NCBI RefSeq assembly: GCF_014189505.1
Contig: NZ_CP050301.1
Span: 2,549,501 to 2,613,500 of the forward strand
DNA from: Phyllobacterium sp. 628
Lineage (GTDB): Bacteria > Pseudomonadota > Alphaproteobacteria > Rhizobiales > Rhizobiaceae
Direction: 5' to 3'
Length of the DNA: 64,000 nucleotides
The translations under genes were made by a program, and so were the position numbers. This document shows, one piece after another, positions 16,491-25,408 of this stretch. The notes below the pieces were generated by a model. It did not search any database, was not told where the DNA came from, and saw only the letters and a program-made list of their open reading frames with translations. How positions within the stretch are numbered: position 1 is the stretch's first letter; every line of letters starts with the position of its first letter.

Positions 16491-16507
16491 TCAAGAATAA
16501 TTCTAAA
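16491..16507. promoter_or_regulatory. Putative Irr-binding ICE box
   Basis: TCAAGAA-TAA-TTCTAAA matches the ICE motif (TTTAGAA-N3-TTCTAAA) fully in the right arm and 5 of 7 in the left. It lies 18 bases after the IRO-like box and before rirA. Irr uses such sites for iron control in alphaproteobacteria. Confidence 0.55.
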
Positions 16508-16563
16508 GTAGAGTCATGTTCCCGTAAGCATGCCCTGATATCAGGTTTAAGAGAGATATTCCC

Positions 16564-17025
16564 ATGCGACTGACCCGCCAGACCAATTACGCCATCCGTA
16601 TCCTGATGTATTGTGCCGCCAATGACGGCAATCTCAGCAGGATTGCGGAGATTGCTCACGCCTATACGGTATCCGAACTGTTCCTCTTCAAGATCCTGCA
16701 GCCGCTTGTTGAAAATGGTTTCATCGAGACAGTGCGCGGCCGCAATGGTGGTGTGAAGCTTGGCAAGCCTGCCAAGGACATCACGCTGTTTGATGTGGTG
16801 CGTGTGACCGAGGAGAATTTTGCGATGGCGGAATGCTTCGAGAATGATGCTGCCGAATGCCCGCTGATCGACAGTTGCGGTCTCAATGCCGCCCTGCGCA
16901 AGGCCTTAAATGCCTTCTTCGAAGTGCTCGCTCAATATTCAATCGATGATATCGTTAAAACCCGCGACGTACGTGCCTTGCTCGGCATCGATAATCTGGC
17001 GCCGCGCCTCGCAGCTGCGAGCTAA
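16564..17025 (+). CDS. rirA: Rrf2-family iron regulator RirA
   Basis: 153 residues. The N-terminal winged helix (MRLTRQTNYAIRILMYCA) matches RirA of rhizobia and Brucella, and the three cysteines that bind its Fe-S cluster are present at C91, C99 and C105 (AECFENDAAECPLIDSC). RirA represses iron uptake genes when iron is plentiful and senses iron through the Fe-S cluster. The upstream region carries an IRO-like and an ICE-like box. A strong terminator follows the gene. Confidence 0.93.
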   Translation: MRLTRQTNYAIRILMYCAANDGNLSRIAEIAHAYTVSELFLFKILQPLVENGFIETVRGRNGGVKLGKPAKDITLFDVVRVTEENFAMAECFENDAAECPLIDSCGLNAALRKALNAFFEVLAQYSIDDIVKTRDVRALLGIDNLAPRLAAAS

Positions 17026-17039
17026 TCCCTTTCAAGGCG

Positions 17040-17076
17040 CTGACGACGACCGGAATGCGGGCGTCGTCAGTTTTTT
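17040..17076 (+). terminator. Strong intrinsic terminator between rirA and the heme monooxygenase gene
   Basis: CTGACGACG (17040-17048) pairs with CGTCGTCAG (17062-17070), then six Ts. The downstream gene starts only 25 bases after the T-run, which leaves no room for a separate promoter there. Confidence 0.85.
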
Positions 17077-17100
17077 ATTGTGAAAACAGGAGTTTGCAGC

Positions 17101-17406
17101 ATGTATATCGCGATGAATCGCTTCAAGATCCAATTCGGTTCTGAAGAAACATTTGAAAATGTTTGGAAATCGCGGGAATCTCGTCTGGCTGAAGTTCCGG
17201 GTTTTGTCGAGTTTCACCTGCTGCGTGGCGCGCAGAACGAAGACGAGAAATATACGCTCTACGCTTCTCATACGGTCTGGAGCACACAGGCAGATTTTAC
17301 CGCCTGGACTCAATCAGAACATTTCCGCGCCGCCCATCATAAAGCGGGAGATCTCGAAGCCGAGCTATATCGGCCACCCGCAGTTCGAGGGATTCTCCGT
17401 GGTTGA
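17101..17406 (+). CDS. Heme-degrading ABM-fold monooxygenase (HmuQ/IsdG-like), C-terminal frameshift
   Basis: 101 residues from the ATG at 17101 (AGGAG eight bases upstream). The N-terminal part (MYIAMNRFKIQFGSEETFENVW, about 1-22) and GFVEFHLLRG, YTLYASHTVW and FRAAHHKAGD (His ligand region) fit the HmuQ/HmuD heme oxygenases of rhizobia and Brucella. The expected ending (KPLYLGHPQFEGFEV) appears one frame over as KPSYIGHPQFEGFSVVEGA and stop at 17416, so one base is extra near 17354-17357. As read, the last 15 residues are replaced and the protein ends at 17406. Activity may be lost or the base may be an error. Confidence 0.8.
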   Translation: MYIAMNRFKIQFGSEETFENVWKSRESRLAEVPGFVEFHLLRGAQNEDEKYTLYASHTVWSTQADFTAWTQSEHFRAAHHKAGDLEAELYRPPAVRGILRG

Positions 17407-17839
17407 AGGCGCCTGATTTAGTCTTTTTGCGACAAATGAGACGTTTTGACACACATCAAACCGGCACAAAAGAGTGCCGGCTAAAAACACATAAATAACC
17501 AAACATGATTGAATTGGTTATATTATTTTCCTAGTTTAGAATTATTCTAAGTTATTGATATCACGGCATATTCAGCAGCCGGCATTTGACAGAATTCGAA
17601 CAAACCGGTCTTATAGAACCAGCGTAGCGAAAAACGCATAACCTTTAATGTTGGGGCCTTGAACCCTTGCGATTGGAGGAACCTTTGTCTGGTTCGATAG
17701 TATTTTCAAATCATGGGCTAGTAATCCCTGGTTTACCTGAACGAAGCGCCACAATTTTTGCGATCACCGCAAGTCTTGCGTCTGTAAAGACGTCAGGAAA
17801 TGCGGAGGCATATTCTTCAGAATACGGCGCGTAGACAAC
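17407..17839. other. 433-base intergenic stretch ahead of bfd
   Basis: It holds a 7-bp hairpin (17461-17480), probably the weak end of the heme-monooxygenase transcript, and the ICE-like box at 17535-17551. No further gene is supported. Confidence 0.5.
17535..17551. promoter_or_regulatory. Putative Irr-binding ICE box upstream of bfd-bfr
   Basis: TTTAGAA-TTA-TTCTAAG is one base off the perfect ICE palindrome. Irr represses bacterioferritin genes under low iron in Bradyrhizobium and relatives, so this site fits the genes that follow about 290 bases downstream. Confidence 0.6.
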
Positions 17840-18151
17840 ATGCTCGTATGCCATTGCAATATAATCACCCAAAAAGAAATCGAGAATACTATTATTGAAC
17901 TTCTCGATATTGATTCGTGGCAACTCATTGTCCCGGCAAAAGTCTACCATGCCATGCATAAGCGCGGCCGCTGCTGCGGCTGCTTCCCAAATGTCGTTGA
18001 AACCATCATAAAGGTGACGGAAGAATATCACCTCCGCCACGGTTCAAACGATTCTGATGCTGTCTCGTTTATTGATCGTGTGCGGGCATTGCGTCACGAA
18101 TACGGGAGTTCACGGCATGAAAGGCGACAAAAAGGTCATCGAGCGGCTTAA
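17840..18151 (+). CDS. bfd: Bacterioferritin-associated ferredoxin (Bfd)
   Basis: 103 residues. The four cysteines that bind the [2Fe-2S] cluster fit the Bfd pattern (C4, C6, C45, C48; LVCHCN and RCCGCFP). Bfd donates electrons to release iron from bacterioferritin. The roughly 40-residue C-terminal tail beyond the Bfd domain is polar and overlaps the bfr start by 35 bases, so the true end may not be functionally important. It forms an operon with bfr. Confidence 0.88.
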   Translation: MLVCHCNIITQKEIENTIIELLDIDSWQLIVPAKVYHAMHKRGRCCGCFPNVVETIIKVTEEYHLRHGSNDSDAVSFIDRVRALRHEYGSSRHERRQKGHRAA

Positions 18152-18602
18152 CGAAGCACTGTTTCTCGAGTTGGGAGCAGTCAATCAGTACTGGCTGCAC
18201 TATCGCCTTCTGGACGATTGGGGTTACAAGGCGCTTGCCAAGAAAGAGCGCGCTGAATCCATTGAAGAAATGCAGCACGCTGACAAAATCATCGAGCGCA
18301 TCATTTTCCTCGAAGGTCATCCAAATCTACAGTCGATCGGCGCATTGCGCATCGGCCAGAACATCAAAGAAGTTCTCGAAGCGGATCTTGCCGGTGAATA
18401 TGACGCCGTGAAGTCCTACAAGAAGTCGCGCGAGATTTGTTCCGAACTGGGTGACTATGTCACCAAGGAACTGTTCGACTCCTTGCTTAAGGACGAAGAA
18501 GGTCACATCGACTTCCTCGAAACCCAGCTGGACCTGCTCGGCCGTATCGGCGTCGAGAACTATGGCCAGCTGAATGCTGTGTCAGCTGACGCTGCTGAAT
18601 AA
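18117..18602 (+). CDS. bfr: Bacterioferritin
   Basis: 161 residues from the ATG at 18117. The ferroxidase residues E18, E51 and H54, and the heme ligand M52 ([10 protein letters not shown]), are all present, as is the later [10 protein letters not shown] segment. It forms a 24-subunit iron-storage shell that binds heme between subunits. The gene start lies inside bfd, so translation is coupled. A strong terminator follows. Confidence 0.95.
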   Translation: MKGDKKVIERLNEALFLELGAVNQYWLHYRLLDDWGYKALAKKERAESIEEMQHADKIIERIIFLEGHPNLQSIGALRIGQNIKEVLEADLAGEYDAVKSYKKSREICSELGDYVTKELFDSLLKDEEGHIDFLETQLDLLGRIGVENYGQLNAVSADAAE

Positions 18603-18624
18603 GCAAAACGCTTTCACGTCAATA

Positions 18625-18649
18625 AAAAGGGCGCCACTGGCGCCCTTTT
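18625..18649. terminator. Bidirectional intrinsic terminator
   Basis: AAAAGGGCGCC pairs with GGCGCCCTTTT (loop ACT). It serves bfr on the plus strand and the convergent BMP-protein gene on the minus strand. Confidence 0.85.
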
Positions 18650-18668
18650 CTGTTGGATCAGTCAAATC

Positions 18669-19736
18669 CTATTGCGGCAGCTTGTCATCCACACCCGCAA
18701 CATAGAAGTTCATGCTGAGAATGGTCTTGTCATCAGCTGTTTCGCCAGCCTTCAGCCATTCCGAACCGTCCTGCTTCTTGATTGGGCCTGTGAAAGGCTT
18801 CAAAGCGCCGGATGTGATCTTGGCCTGTGTTTCCTCGGCCAGCTTCTTCACATCGTCAGGCATGTTGGTATAGGGCGCCATAACGACAAGATTTTCGTGC
18901 ATGCCGTGGAAAACATTGTGGGTTTTCCATGTGCCATCCAGCACGGCCTTCGCCCGCTCGATGTAATAAGGGCCCCAATTGTCGACGATCGATGTCAGCT
19001 GGGTTTCAGGACCGAATTTGATCATGTCGGAAGCCTGACCGAACGCCTTGATCTTGCGTTCCGCAGCAACCTGCATAGGTGCAGTCGAATCCGTGTGCTG
19101 GGTGATGATGTCGACACCCTGATCAACCAGAGCCTTGGCAGCATCGGCTTCCTTGCCCGGATCGAACCAGGAATTGGCCCAAATGACCTTGACCTTGAAA
19201 TTCGGATTGACTGACTGAGCGCCGAGCATGAAGGAATTGATGCCCTGCACCACTTCCGGGATCGGGAACGAACCGATGTAACCGGCAACGCCAGCCTTCG
19301 ACATCTTGGCAGCGATCACGCCCTGCACATAACGGCCTTCATAGAAGCGCGAATTGTACACGGCAACGTTGTCGGCTGTCTTGTAGCCGGTCGCATGCTC
19401 AAACTTTACCTTCGGGAATTTCTGCGCAACCTTGATCGTCGCATCCATATAGCCGAACGATGTCGTGAAAATCAGCGTATTGCCAGCGCGAGCCAGCCGC
19501 TCGATGGACCGTTCTGCATCGGCGCCCTCCGGTACGCTTTCAAGGAAGGTTGTCTCGACCTTGTCGCCAAGGGCTTTTTCCATTTCCTTGCGGCCCTGAT
19601 CGTGCTGGTAGGTCCAGCCGAAATCACCGGGCGGTCCGATATAGATAAAGCCCACTTTCAGCTTTTCCGCAGAATGCGCCGAGCCTGCGACAGCAAAGCT
19701 GGCAGCCATTGTCAGCGCCATAAGCAGTTTTTTCAT
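18669..19736 (-). CDS. BMP-family ABC transporter substrate-binding protein (nucleoside-type)
   Basis: 355 residues with a signal peptide (LTMAASFAVAGSAHSAEKL). The GFIYIGPPGDFGWTYQHDQGR start of the mature protein and the TTSFGYMDATIKVAQKFP stretch are typical of the BMP/PnrA-like (PF02608) binding proteins, which bind purine nucleosides. It is the first gene of a four-gene importer (binding protein, two permeases, ATPase) although the genes are laid out with the ATPase upstream on this strand. Confidence 0.9.
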   Translation of the reverse strand: MKKLLMALTMAASFAVAGSAHSAEKLKVGFIYIGPPGDFGWTYQHDQGRKEMEKALGDKVETTFLESVPEGADAERSIERLARAGNTLIFTTSFGYMDATIKVAQKFPKVKFEHATGYKTADNVAVYNSRFYEGRYVQGVIAAKMSKAGVAGYIGSFPIPEVVQGINSFMLGAQSVNPNFKVKVIWANSWFDPGKEADAAKALVDQGVDIITQHTDSTAPMQVAAERKIKAFGQASDMIKFGPETQLTSIVDNWGPYYIERAKAVLDGTWKTHNVFHGMHENLVVMAPYTNMPDDVKKLAEETQAKITSGALKPFTGPIKKQDGSEWLKAGETADDKTILSMNFYVAGVDDKLPQ

Positions 19737-19789
19737 TCGTGTTCACCTCTCTGTTAAACGAAATGCCTGTTTTTTGTCCCCACCCGACC

Positions 19790-20710
19790 TTAACGGTCGG
19801 GCACGAAGGGTTTGCCGAGTGATGTCGGCGTATTCATCAGTGTCAGCCGCTTGTTCCGCGAAATCAGAACAAGAACAATGATCGTTGCCAGATACGGCAG
19901 CGAAGACATGAATTGTGAGGGTATGCCGATCCCCAGTGCCTGCGCATGCAACTGGCCGATTGTCACCGCACCGAAGAGATAGGCACCGGCAAGGATACGC
20001 CATGGCCGCCACGATGCGAACACGACCAATGCAAGTGCGATCCATCCCCGGCCCGACGTCATGTTTTCAACCCATTGCGGCACATAGACGAGGGATAGTT
20101 GCGCACCGGCGAGCCCGGCGCAAGCTCCCCCAAACATGACCGCGAGATAGCGCACGCGCACGACCCGCACGCCAAGTGCATGTGCAGATGTGTGATTATC
20201 ACCAACAGCACGCAATGTCAGACCCGCGCGGGTGCGGAACAGGAACCAGGTCACCCCGATGGTCAGCAGGATAGAGATGTAAAAAATCGGGTCCTGTCCA
20301 AACAGAAGTTTGCCGACAACCGGCAGATCGCTCAAAAATGGAATATTGAGCGATTGCATGCGCACGCCCGGCAATCCGACGAAGCTTTCGCCGATCATCG
20401 CGGATGCGCCAAGCCCGAGCAACGTCAGCGCCAGGCCCGTGGCTACCTGATTGGTCACAAGCGTCAGGGTCAAAAAACCGAACAGCAGCGAAAAGGCTGC
20501 GCCAGCCAGAATGGCGGCTAACATGCCGAGCCATGCGGATCCGGTCATTTGCGCAACACCAAATCCGGCAACCGCCCCCATGATCATCATGCCTTCGACC
20601 CCGAGGTTGAGAACACCGGAGCGTTCCACCACCAATTCGCCCATGGCTGCGATCAGCAGCGGCGTGGCGGCCGTGGCAACGGTCAGAAGTATGGCTTCAA
20701 ACATTCCCAT
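19790..20710 (-). CDS. ABC transporter permease (nucleoside/BMP type)
   Basis: 306 residues with 8-9 predicted helices. The opening ([25 protein letters not shown]) and [16 protein letters not shown] match the second permease of BMP-type nucleoside importers. The start at 20710 is 3 bases past the other permease's stop; an alternative ATG at 20704 has the better ribosome spacing. It lies 53 bases ahead of the binding-protein gene. Confidence 0.9.
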   Translation of the reverse strand: MGMFEAILLTVATAATPLLIAAMGELVVERSGVLNLGVEGMMIMGAVAGFGVAQMTGSAWLGMLAAILAGAAFSLLFGFLTLTLVTNQVATGLALTLLGLGASAMIGESFVGLPGVRMQSLNIPFLSDLPVVGKLLFGQDPIFYISILLTIGVTWFLFRTRAGLTLRAVGDNHTSAHALGVRVVRVRYLAVMFGGACAGLAGAQLSLVYVPQWVENMTSGRGWIALALVVFASWRPWRILAGAYLFGAVTIGQLHAQALGIGIPSQFMSSLPYLATIIVLVLISRNKRLTLMNTPTSLGKPFVPDR

Positions 20711-20713
20711 CCC

Positions 20714-21805
20714 TTAAGCCCCCTTTGCTGCGGCATCGCTGTGCCGGGTGACGAAACGGATGCGGTAATAGATGAGCGTGTCACTCGCCAGCACAAAAAA
20801 CAGGATAATGCCCTGAAAGATGCGGGCGGACTTTTCCGAAATGCCGAGCGAAACCTGCGCCGCTTCACCGCCCAGATAGGACAGAGCCAACACCAGTCCG
20901 GCAGCGACAATGCCAAGCGGATTGAGCCGGCCAAGGAAGGCGACGATGATCGCGGTAAAGCCATAGCCGGGTGAAATCGACGTGCGCAACTGACCGACCG
21001 CGCCGGAAACCTCGGCAATACCTGCAAGACCAGCCAATGCTCCAGAAACCAGAAACGCGAAGAAAGTCAGACGCCCCGCGCTGAAACCGGCAAAACGCCC
21101 TGCCCGCGCGCTGCGGCCAAGCACCTTGACTTCAAAGCCACTCAGCGTGCGCGACAACATGAACCAGACCAGCAGCGCTGCAACCACTGCCAGAATGAAA
21201 CCCCAATGCGCCCGGCCCGAGTCAGCCCAGATTGCCGGCAGGATGGCGCTGTCATTGAACTGTACCGTCTCCGGGAAGTTAAACCCTTGCGGGTTGCGCC
21301 ATGGTCCCCGCACGATCCAGTCGAGGAACAGTTGCGCCACATAGACCAGCATCAGGCTGGTGAGGATTTCATTGGTGTTGAACCGCACTTTGAGAAAAGC
21401 GGGGATTGTTGCATAGGCCATCCCGCCCGCCATCCCGAGCAGCAGCATGACCGGCAACACGTACCAGCCCTGAAAATCCGGAAAAACAACAGGCAGGATC
21501 GATCCGGCGATACCGCCCATGATCAACTGCCCCTCTGCACCGATGTTCCAGTTGTTGGAGAGGAAGCAGACAGACAATCCGACAGCAATGAGGATCAGTG
21601 GTGCAGCCTTGACCAGCAGTTCATGCCACGACCAAACCTCGGTCAATGGTTCGACGAAATAGTAATACAGCGCCGAGACCGGGTTTTTGCCAAGGATCGA
21701 AAACAGGATCGCTCCGGCAATCAATGTCAGAAACAAGGCAATGAACGGCGACAAGGCGCTGAACAGCGCTGAGTGTTGCGGACGTTTAACCAGTTCAACC
21801 CGCAT
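20714..21805 (-). CDS. ABC transporter permease (nucleoside/BMP type)
   Basis: 363 residues from the ATG at 21805, which shares a base with the ATPase stop (TGATG); a TTG one codon earlier is less likely. About nine helices are predicted, with the conserved NWNIGAEGQLIMGGIAGS loop of the first permease of this family. Tightly coupled to both neighbours. Confidence 0.9.
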   Translation of the reverse strand: MRVELVKRPQHSALFSALSPFIALFLTLIAGAILFSILGKNPVSALYYYFVEPLTEVWSWHELLVKAAPLILIAVGLSVCFLSNNWNIGAEGQLIMGGIAGSILPVVFPDFQGWYVLPVMLLLGMAGGMAYATIPAFLKVRFNTNEILTSLMLVYVAQLFLDWIVRGPWRNPQGFNFPETVQFNDSAILPAIWADSGRAHWGFILAVVAALLVWFMLSRTLSGFEVKVLGRSARAGRFAGFSAGRLTFFAFLVSGALAGLAGIAEVSGAVGQLRTSISPGYGFTAIIVAFLGRLNPLGIVAAGLVLALSYLGGEAAQVSLGISEKSARIFQGIILFFVLASDTLIYYRIRFVTRHSDAAAKGA

Positions 21806-23388
21806 CAAGCCGCTCCCGCGCTTGGCTGGTTGGACGTATCCGCGCCGCCCATCATCAATCCAACACGTTCCATGTTCATCGCTTCAATTGGCACTGCCTC
21901 CGACAATCGTCCATGCACCATGGCGGCGATCCGGTCGGAAATTTCAAACAATTCATCCAGATCCTGGCTGATGACAATAACTGCCGAACCACCACGGGCC
22001 AGATCAACCAGTGCTTGACGGATATGGGCCGCAGCACCCGCATCCACACCCCATGTCGGCTGATTGACCACCATCACGGAAGGGTTGCGATCCAGTTCGC
22101 GTCCAATGAGAAATTTTTGCAGGTTTCCGCCCGAAAGTGCTGATGCATCTGGGTTTTCTGCACTTTTGCGCACATCCATCTGCGCGATAATACGCTTTGC
22201 CGCCAACGTCAGGCTGGATTGCTGCAACAGCTTCAAAAGCCCGCCGGCCAGAAAGACTTTTCCATCTGTCGAATAGCGCGATAGCAGCAGATTGTCGGTC
22301 AGTGGCATGTCAGGGACTGCACCATGCCCAAGCCGCTCTTCCGGCACAAAGGCTGCACCGAGCTTGCGCCGTGCCGAAATACCGGAAAGTCCTGCGTCCT
22401 TGCCGCGAATACGAATAATGTCCGGGCGCTCCTGCAAAACTTCGCCTGAGATGGCCTCGAACAGCTCGCCCTGCCCATTGCCCGCAACACCGGCAATGCC
22501 GAAGATTTCGCCAGCCTGTACCGAAAGACGGATATCGTGCAGCGACACGGAAAAGGGTCCGCGTGGCTTCTGCGACAGACCGTTCACCTCGAGCAAGTTA
22601 TTTGGCCCTGTCGATGCGGCAACGACTGGCTGACGTTCAATGACATGAATATCGCTACCCACCATCAACCGCGCCAATGAGCCGGCCGTTTCCTTGCGCG
22701 GATCACATTGGCCTACAACCTTGCCGTGACGGAGTACCGTGGCACGATCACACAGGCGCCGCACCTCTTCCAGCCGATGGCTGATATAGAGGATCGACTT
22801 TCCCTCCGACCTCAGGCGCTCAAGCGTTACGAATAGCAGGTCTGCTTCCTGCGGAGTCAGTACCGACGTTGGCTCGTCCAGAATAATAAGATCCGGGTTC
22901 TGCAACAGACAGCGGATGATCTCGATGCGCTGGCGCTCGCCCACTGAAAGATCACCGACCAGTGCATCAGGATCGACAGGCAGACCATAAGTTTGGCCGA
23001 TCTGCCGCGCTCGCGCAGCAATCGTGTTGAGATCGGTCTTCTCATCCAACGACAGGGCGATATTCTCCGCCGCAGTCAACGCGTCAAACAGTGAAAAGTG
23101 CTGGAAAACCATACCAATACCCAGCGATCTTGCCATGGCAGGGTTGGAAACGGTAACGGGGTTGCCCTTCCAGCCGATATCGCCGGAGGTTGGTTGCAAA
23201 GCCCCAAACAGCATCTTCACGAGCGTTGATTTGCCCGCGCCATTCTCACCCAAAAGTGCATGAATTTCGCCAGTACCGATACTGAGATCGATCCCGTCGC
23301 AGGCTTTGAGAGAGCCGAAAATTTTTGTGAGCTTGCTTGCTTCCAGAAGTGGACGCCCAGCCCCGTTCTTATTGGTTATGCTTGTCAT
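21805..23388 (-). CDS. ABC transporter ATP-binding protein, two-domain (nucleoside type)
   Basis: 527 residues carrying two nucleotide-binding domains. The first has Walker A GENGAGKST, signature LSVGERQR and Walker B LIILDEPTS. The second has a degenerate Walker A (GNGQGELFE) and signature SGGNLQK, the asymmetric layout usual for BMP-type and sugar importers. It is the 5' gene of the transporter operon. The spacer upstream (23389-23529) likely holds its promoter. Confidence 0.92.
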   Translation of the reverse strand: MTSITNKNGAGRPLLEASKLTKIFGSLKACDGIDLSIGTGEIHALLGENGAGKSTLVKMLFGALQPTSGDIGWKGNPVTVSNPAMARSLGIGMVFQHFSLFDALTAAENIALSLDEKTDLNTIAARARQIGQTYGLPVDPDALVGDLSVGERQRIEIIRCLLQNPDLIILDEPTSVLTPQEADLLFVTLERLRSEGKSILYISHRLEEVRRLCDRATVLRHGKVVGQCDPRKETAGSLARLMVGSDIHVIERQPVVAASTGPNNLLEVNGLSQKPRGPFSVSLHDIRLSVQAGEIFGIAGVAGNGQGELFEAISGEVLQERPDIIRIRGKDAGLSGISARRKLGAAFVPEERLGHGAVPDMPLTDNLLLSRYSTDGKVFLAGGLLKLLQQSSLTLAAKRIIAQMDVRKSAENPDASALSGGNLQKFLIGRELDRNPSVMVVNQPTWGVDAGAAAHIRQALVDLARGGSAVIVISQDLDELFEISDRIAAMVHGRLSEAVPIEAMNMERVGLMMGGADTSNQPSAGAA

Positions 23389-23529
23389 AGTTCCCCACGG
23401 CCCAGGACGATTATTTCTTGGGTGTCCCTAACCGTTTTTGATCCTATGTCGGGCAGTATCAATTTGGGAAGTGCAAAACCGGCGGTTGCGGCCTTTTGCG
23501 CACATTATTCAAGCATCTCTTTCAACGGC

Positions 23530-24507
23530 TTAAGGAATAAGCACCGTGGTACCCGTTGTTTTGCGCGCTTCAAGATCACGATGGGCCGTTGCAACATCCT
23601 TGAGCGCATAGGTCTGGCCGATATCAATGCGCACGGCACCGCTTTCCACCTGCGCAAAAAGCTCGCGGGCAGCATTTTCCAGCGCCGCACGCGCAGCGAC
23701 ATACACAAACAGGGTGGGACGGGTCAGATACAGCGCACCCTTGCGCGAAAGGATGCCAAGATCAAACGGTGCAACCGGGCCAGAGGACTGACCAAAGCAG
23801 ACAATCATACCGCGCGGGCGCAAACAGTCGAGCGAGCCGTCAAATGTATCCTTGCCGACAGAATCATAGACAACGTCAACGCCCTTGCCGCCGGTGATTT
23901 CCTTGACCCGGTCGACAAAATCCTCTGTGCGATAGTTGATGACATGGTCAAAGCCATTTTCGAGAGCCAGCTTGACCTTTTCTGGCGAGCCCGCAGTGCC
24001 GATGACGGTCGCACCCAGATGCTTGGCCCATTGGCCGGCAATCTGGCCGACACCGCCCGCGGCAGCGTGAAACAGGATTGTGTCGCCTTTTTTGACCGGG
24101 AATGTTTCGCGCAGCAGATAATACGCGGTCATACCCTTCAGCATCATCGAACCGGCAAGCTGCAGCGAAATTGCATCGGGAACCCTGACAAGACGATCGG
24201 CAGGCATGATGCGTTCTTCCGCGTAAGCGCCAATTGGATTGACGTAAGCGACGCGGTCGCCCGCCTTCCAGTCGGTCACACCTGATCCGACGGCGACAAC
24301 AATTCCCGCCCCTTCATTACCCGGAATCAGCGGCAAACCGCCTGGAGCCGGATAAAGTCCGGTGCGATAATAAACGTCGATAAAATTAAGGCCAATGGCT
24401 TCGTTGCGTACCCTTACCTCACCTGGACCCGGAGCACCGATATCGATTTCCTCATAGGTAAGAACTTCCGGGCCACCTGTCTGATGGATACGAACCGCTT
24501 TGACCAT
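23530..24507 (-). CDS. NADPH:quinone oxidoreductase (zinc-independent MDR family)
   Basis: 325 residues from the ATG at 24507, whose A overlaps the stop of pcs (TAATG). It has the GroES-like N-terminal domain with NEAIGLNFIDVYYRTGLYP and the Rossmann AAAGGVGQIAGQWAKHLGA nucleotide site. The catalytic Zn cysteines of alcohol dehydrogenases are absent, as is normal for QOR enzymes. It reduces quinones to semiquinones or hydroquinones with NADPH. Co-transcription with pcs is likely. Confidence 0.9.
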   Translation of the reverse strand: MVKAVRIHQTGGPEVLTYEEIDIGAPGPGEVRVRNEAIGLNFIDVYYRTGLYPAPGGLPLIPGNEGAGIVVAVGSGVTDWKAGDRVAYVNPIGAYAEERIMPADRLVRVPDAISLQLAGSMMLKGMTAYYLLRETFPVKKGDTILFHAAAGGVGQIAGQWAKHLGATVIGTAGSPEKVKLALENGFDHVINYRTEDFVDRVKEITGGKGVDVVYDSVGKDTFDGSLDCLRPRGMIVCFGQSSGPVAPFDLGILSRKGALYLTRPTLFVYVAARAALENAARELFAQVESGAVRIDIGQTYALKDVATAHRDLEARKTTGTTVLIP

Positions 24508-25271
24508 TATGCCTTCTCCGTACGTCCGAGATTGGGAAACGCCTGCATCACTGCACCGATCAGAAACAGATAGATACCGGTGACCGAAATACCAACACGC
24601 AGCCACAGCGGCGAGTCGAGATGCTGGTACAATGAAACGATTCCGAAGGCACACCAAAGGAAAAAGATCGTGAGGTTCAATGGCCGCAGGCGCTGCACCC
24701 GTACTGGATGCAGGAAATAAATCGGCAGAAACGAAACTATTGCTGCGGCAAGAACAATGGCGAATGCCACCCATTCGCCCGGCTTGACGATAAACAATGT
24801 GAAAACCAGCATGTTCCAGACAACCGGAAAGCCTTTGAAGAAGTTTTCCTTCGTCTTCATGCCCGTATCGGCATAGTAAATCGCGCTTGACACAACGATG
24901 ATCGCCGCAGCCAGAAACGATAATCCTTCGCCCATAAACCCGCGCTGATACAGCGCAAAAGCCGGGATAAGCACATAAGTCATATAGTCGATGATGTTAT
25001 CGAGCAGTTCGCCGGACCAGTTCGGCAACACATATTTGACTTCGAGCTTACGGGCGATCGGGCCGTCGATACCATCGACAAATAGCGCCAGCCCCAGCCA
25101 CCAGAACATGGCCGTCCAGCTTTGCTCGCTGGCCGCAACCACTGACAGAAATGCCAGGAAAGAACCTGAGGCTGTCAACAAATGAACGGAGAATGCCTTG
25201 GCTTGGGGTGCCGTTACTTTTTTGGGCTTAACACCCCTAGGCAAAGTTGGTTTTTTCACGGTCCGCGCCAA
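24507..25271 (-). CDS. pcs: Phosphatidylcholine synthase
   Basis: 254 residues with the CDP-alcohol phosphotransferase motif DG-x2-DG-x2-AR-x12-G-x3-D-x3-D (D66, D69, R74, G87, D91, D95). It makes phosphatidylcholine directly from choline and CDP-diacylglycerol, as known for rhizobia and Brucella, and has about eight membrane helices. The start is unclear: the longest reading uses a TTG at 25271, while a GTG at 25259 gives a similar Lys-rich N terminus. Confidence 0.92.
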   Translation of the reverse strand: MARTVKKPTLPRGVKPKKVTAPQAKAFSVHLLTASGSFLAFLSVVAASEQSWTAMFWWLGLALFVDGIDGPIARKLEVKYVLPNWSGELLDNIIDYMTYVLIPAFALYQRGFMGEGLSFLAAAIIVVSSAIYYADTGMKTKENFFKGFPVVWNMLVFTLFIVKPGEWVAFAIVLAAAIVSFLPIYFLHPVRVQRLRPLNLTIFFLWCAFGIVSLYQHLDSPLWLRVGISVTGIYLFLIGAVMQAFPNLGRTEKA

Positions 25272-25408
25272 TCTGCTGCATGATAATCATTTCGTTCGCC
25301 GCTATATTATGCATGACGAACGATTTGCGAGCAGCTTTTCTTGAAAATGGCTCAAAGCGCAAGCAATGATGTTGATATAAGCTGTTGAAAGCCAGAAAGC
25401 GGAGATAG

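Noticed and set aside
17711-18040. Antisense frame opposite bfd
   Set aside because: The bfd frame has the conserved cysteines and couples to bfr; the antisense frame has no family match.
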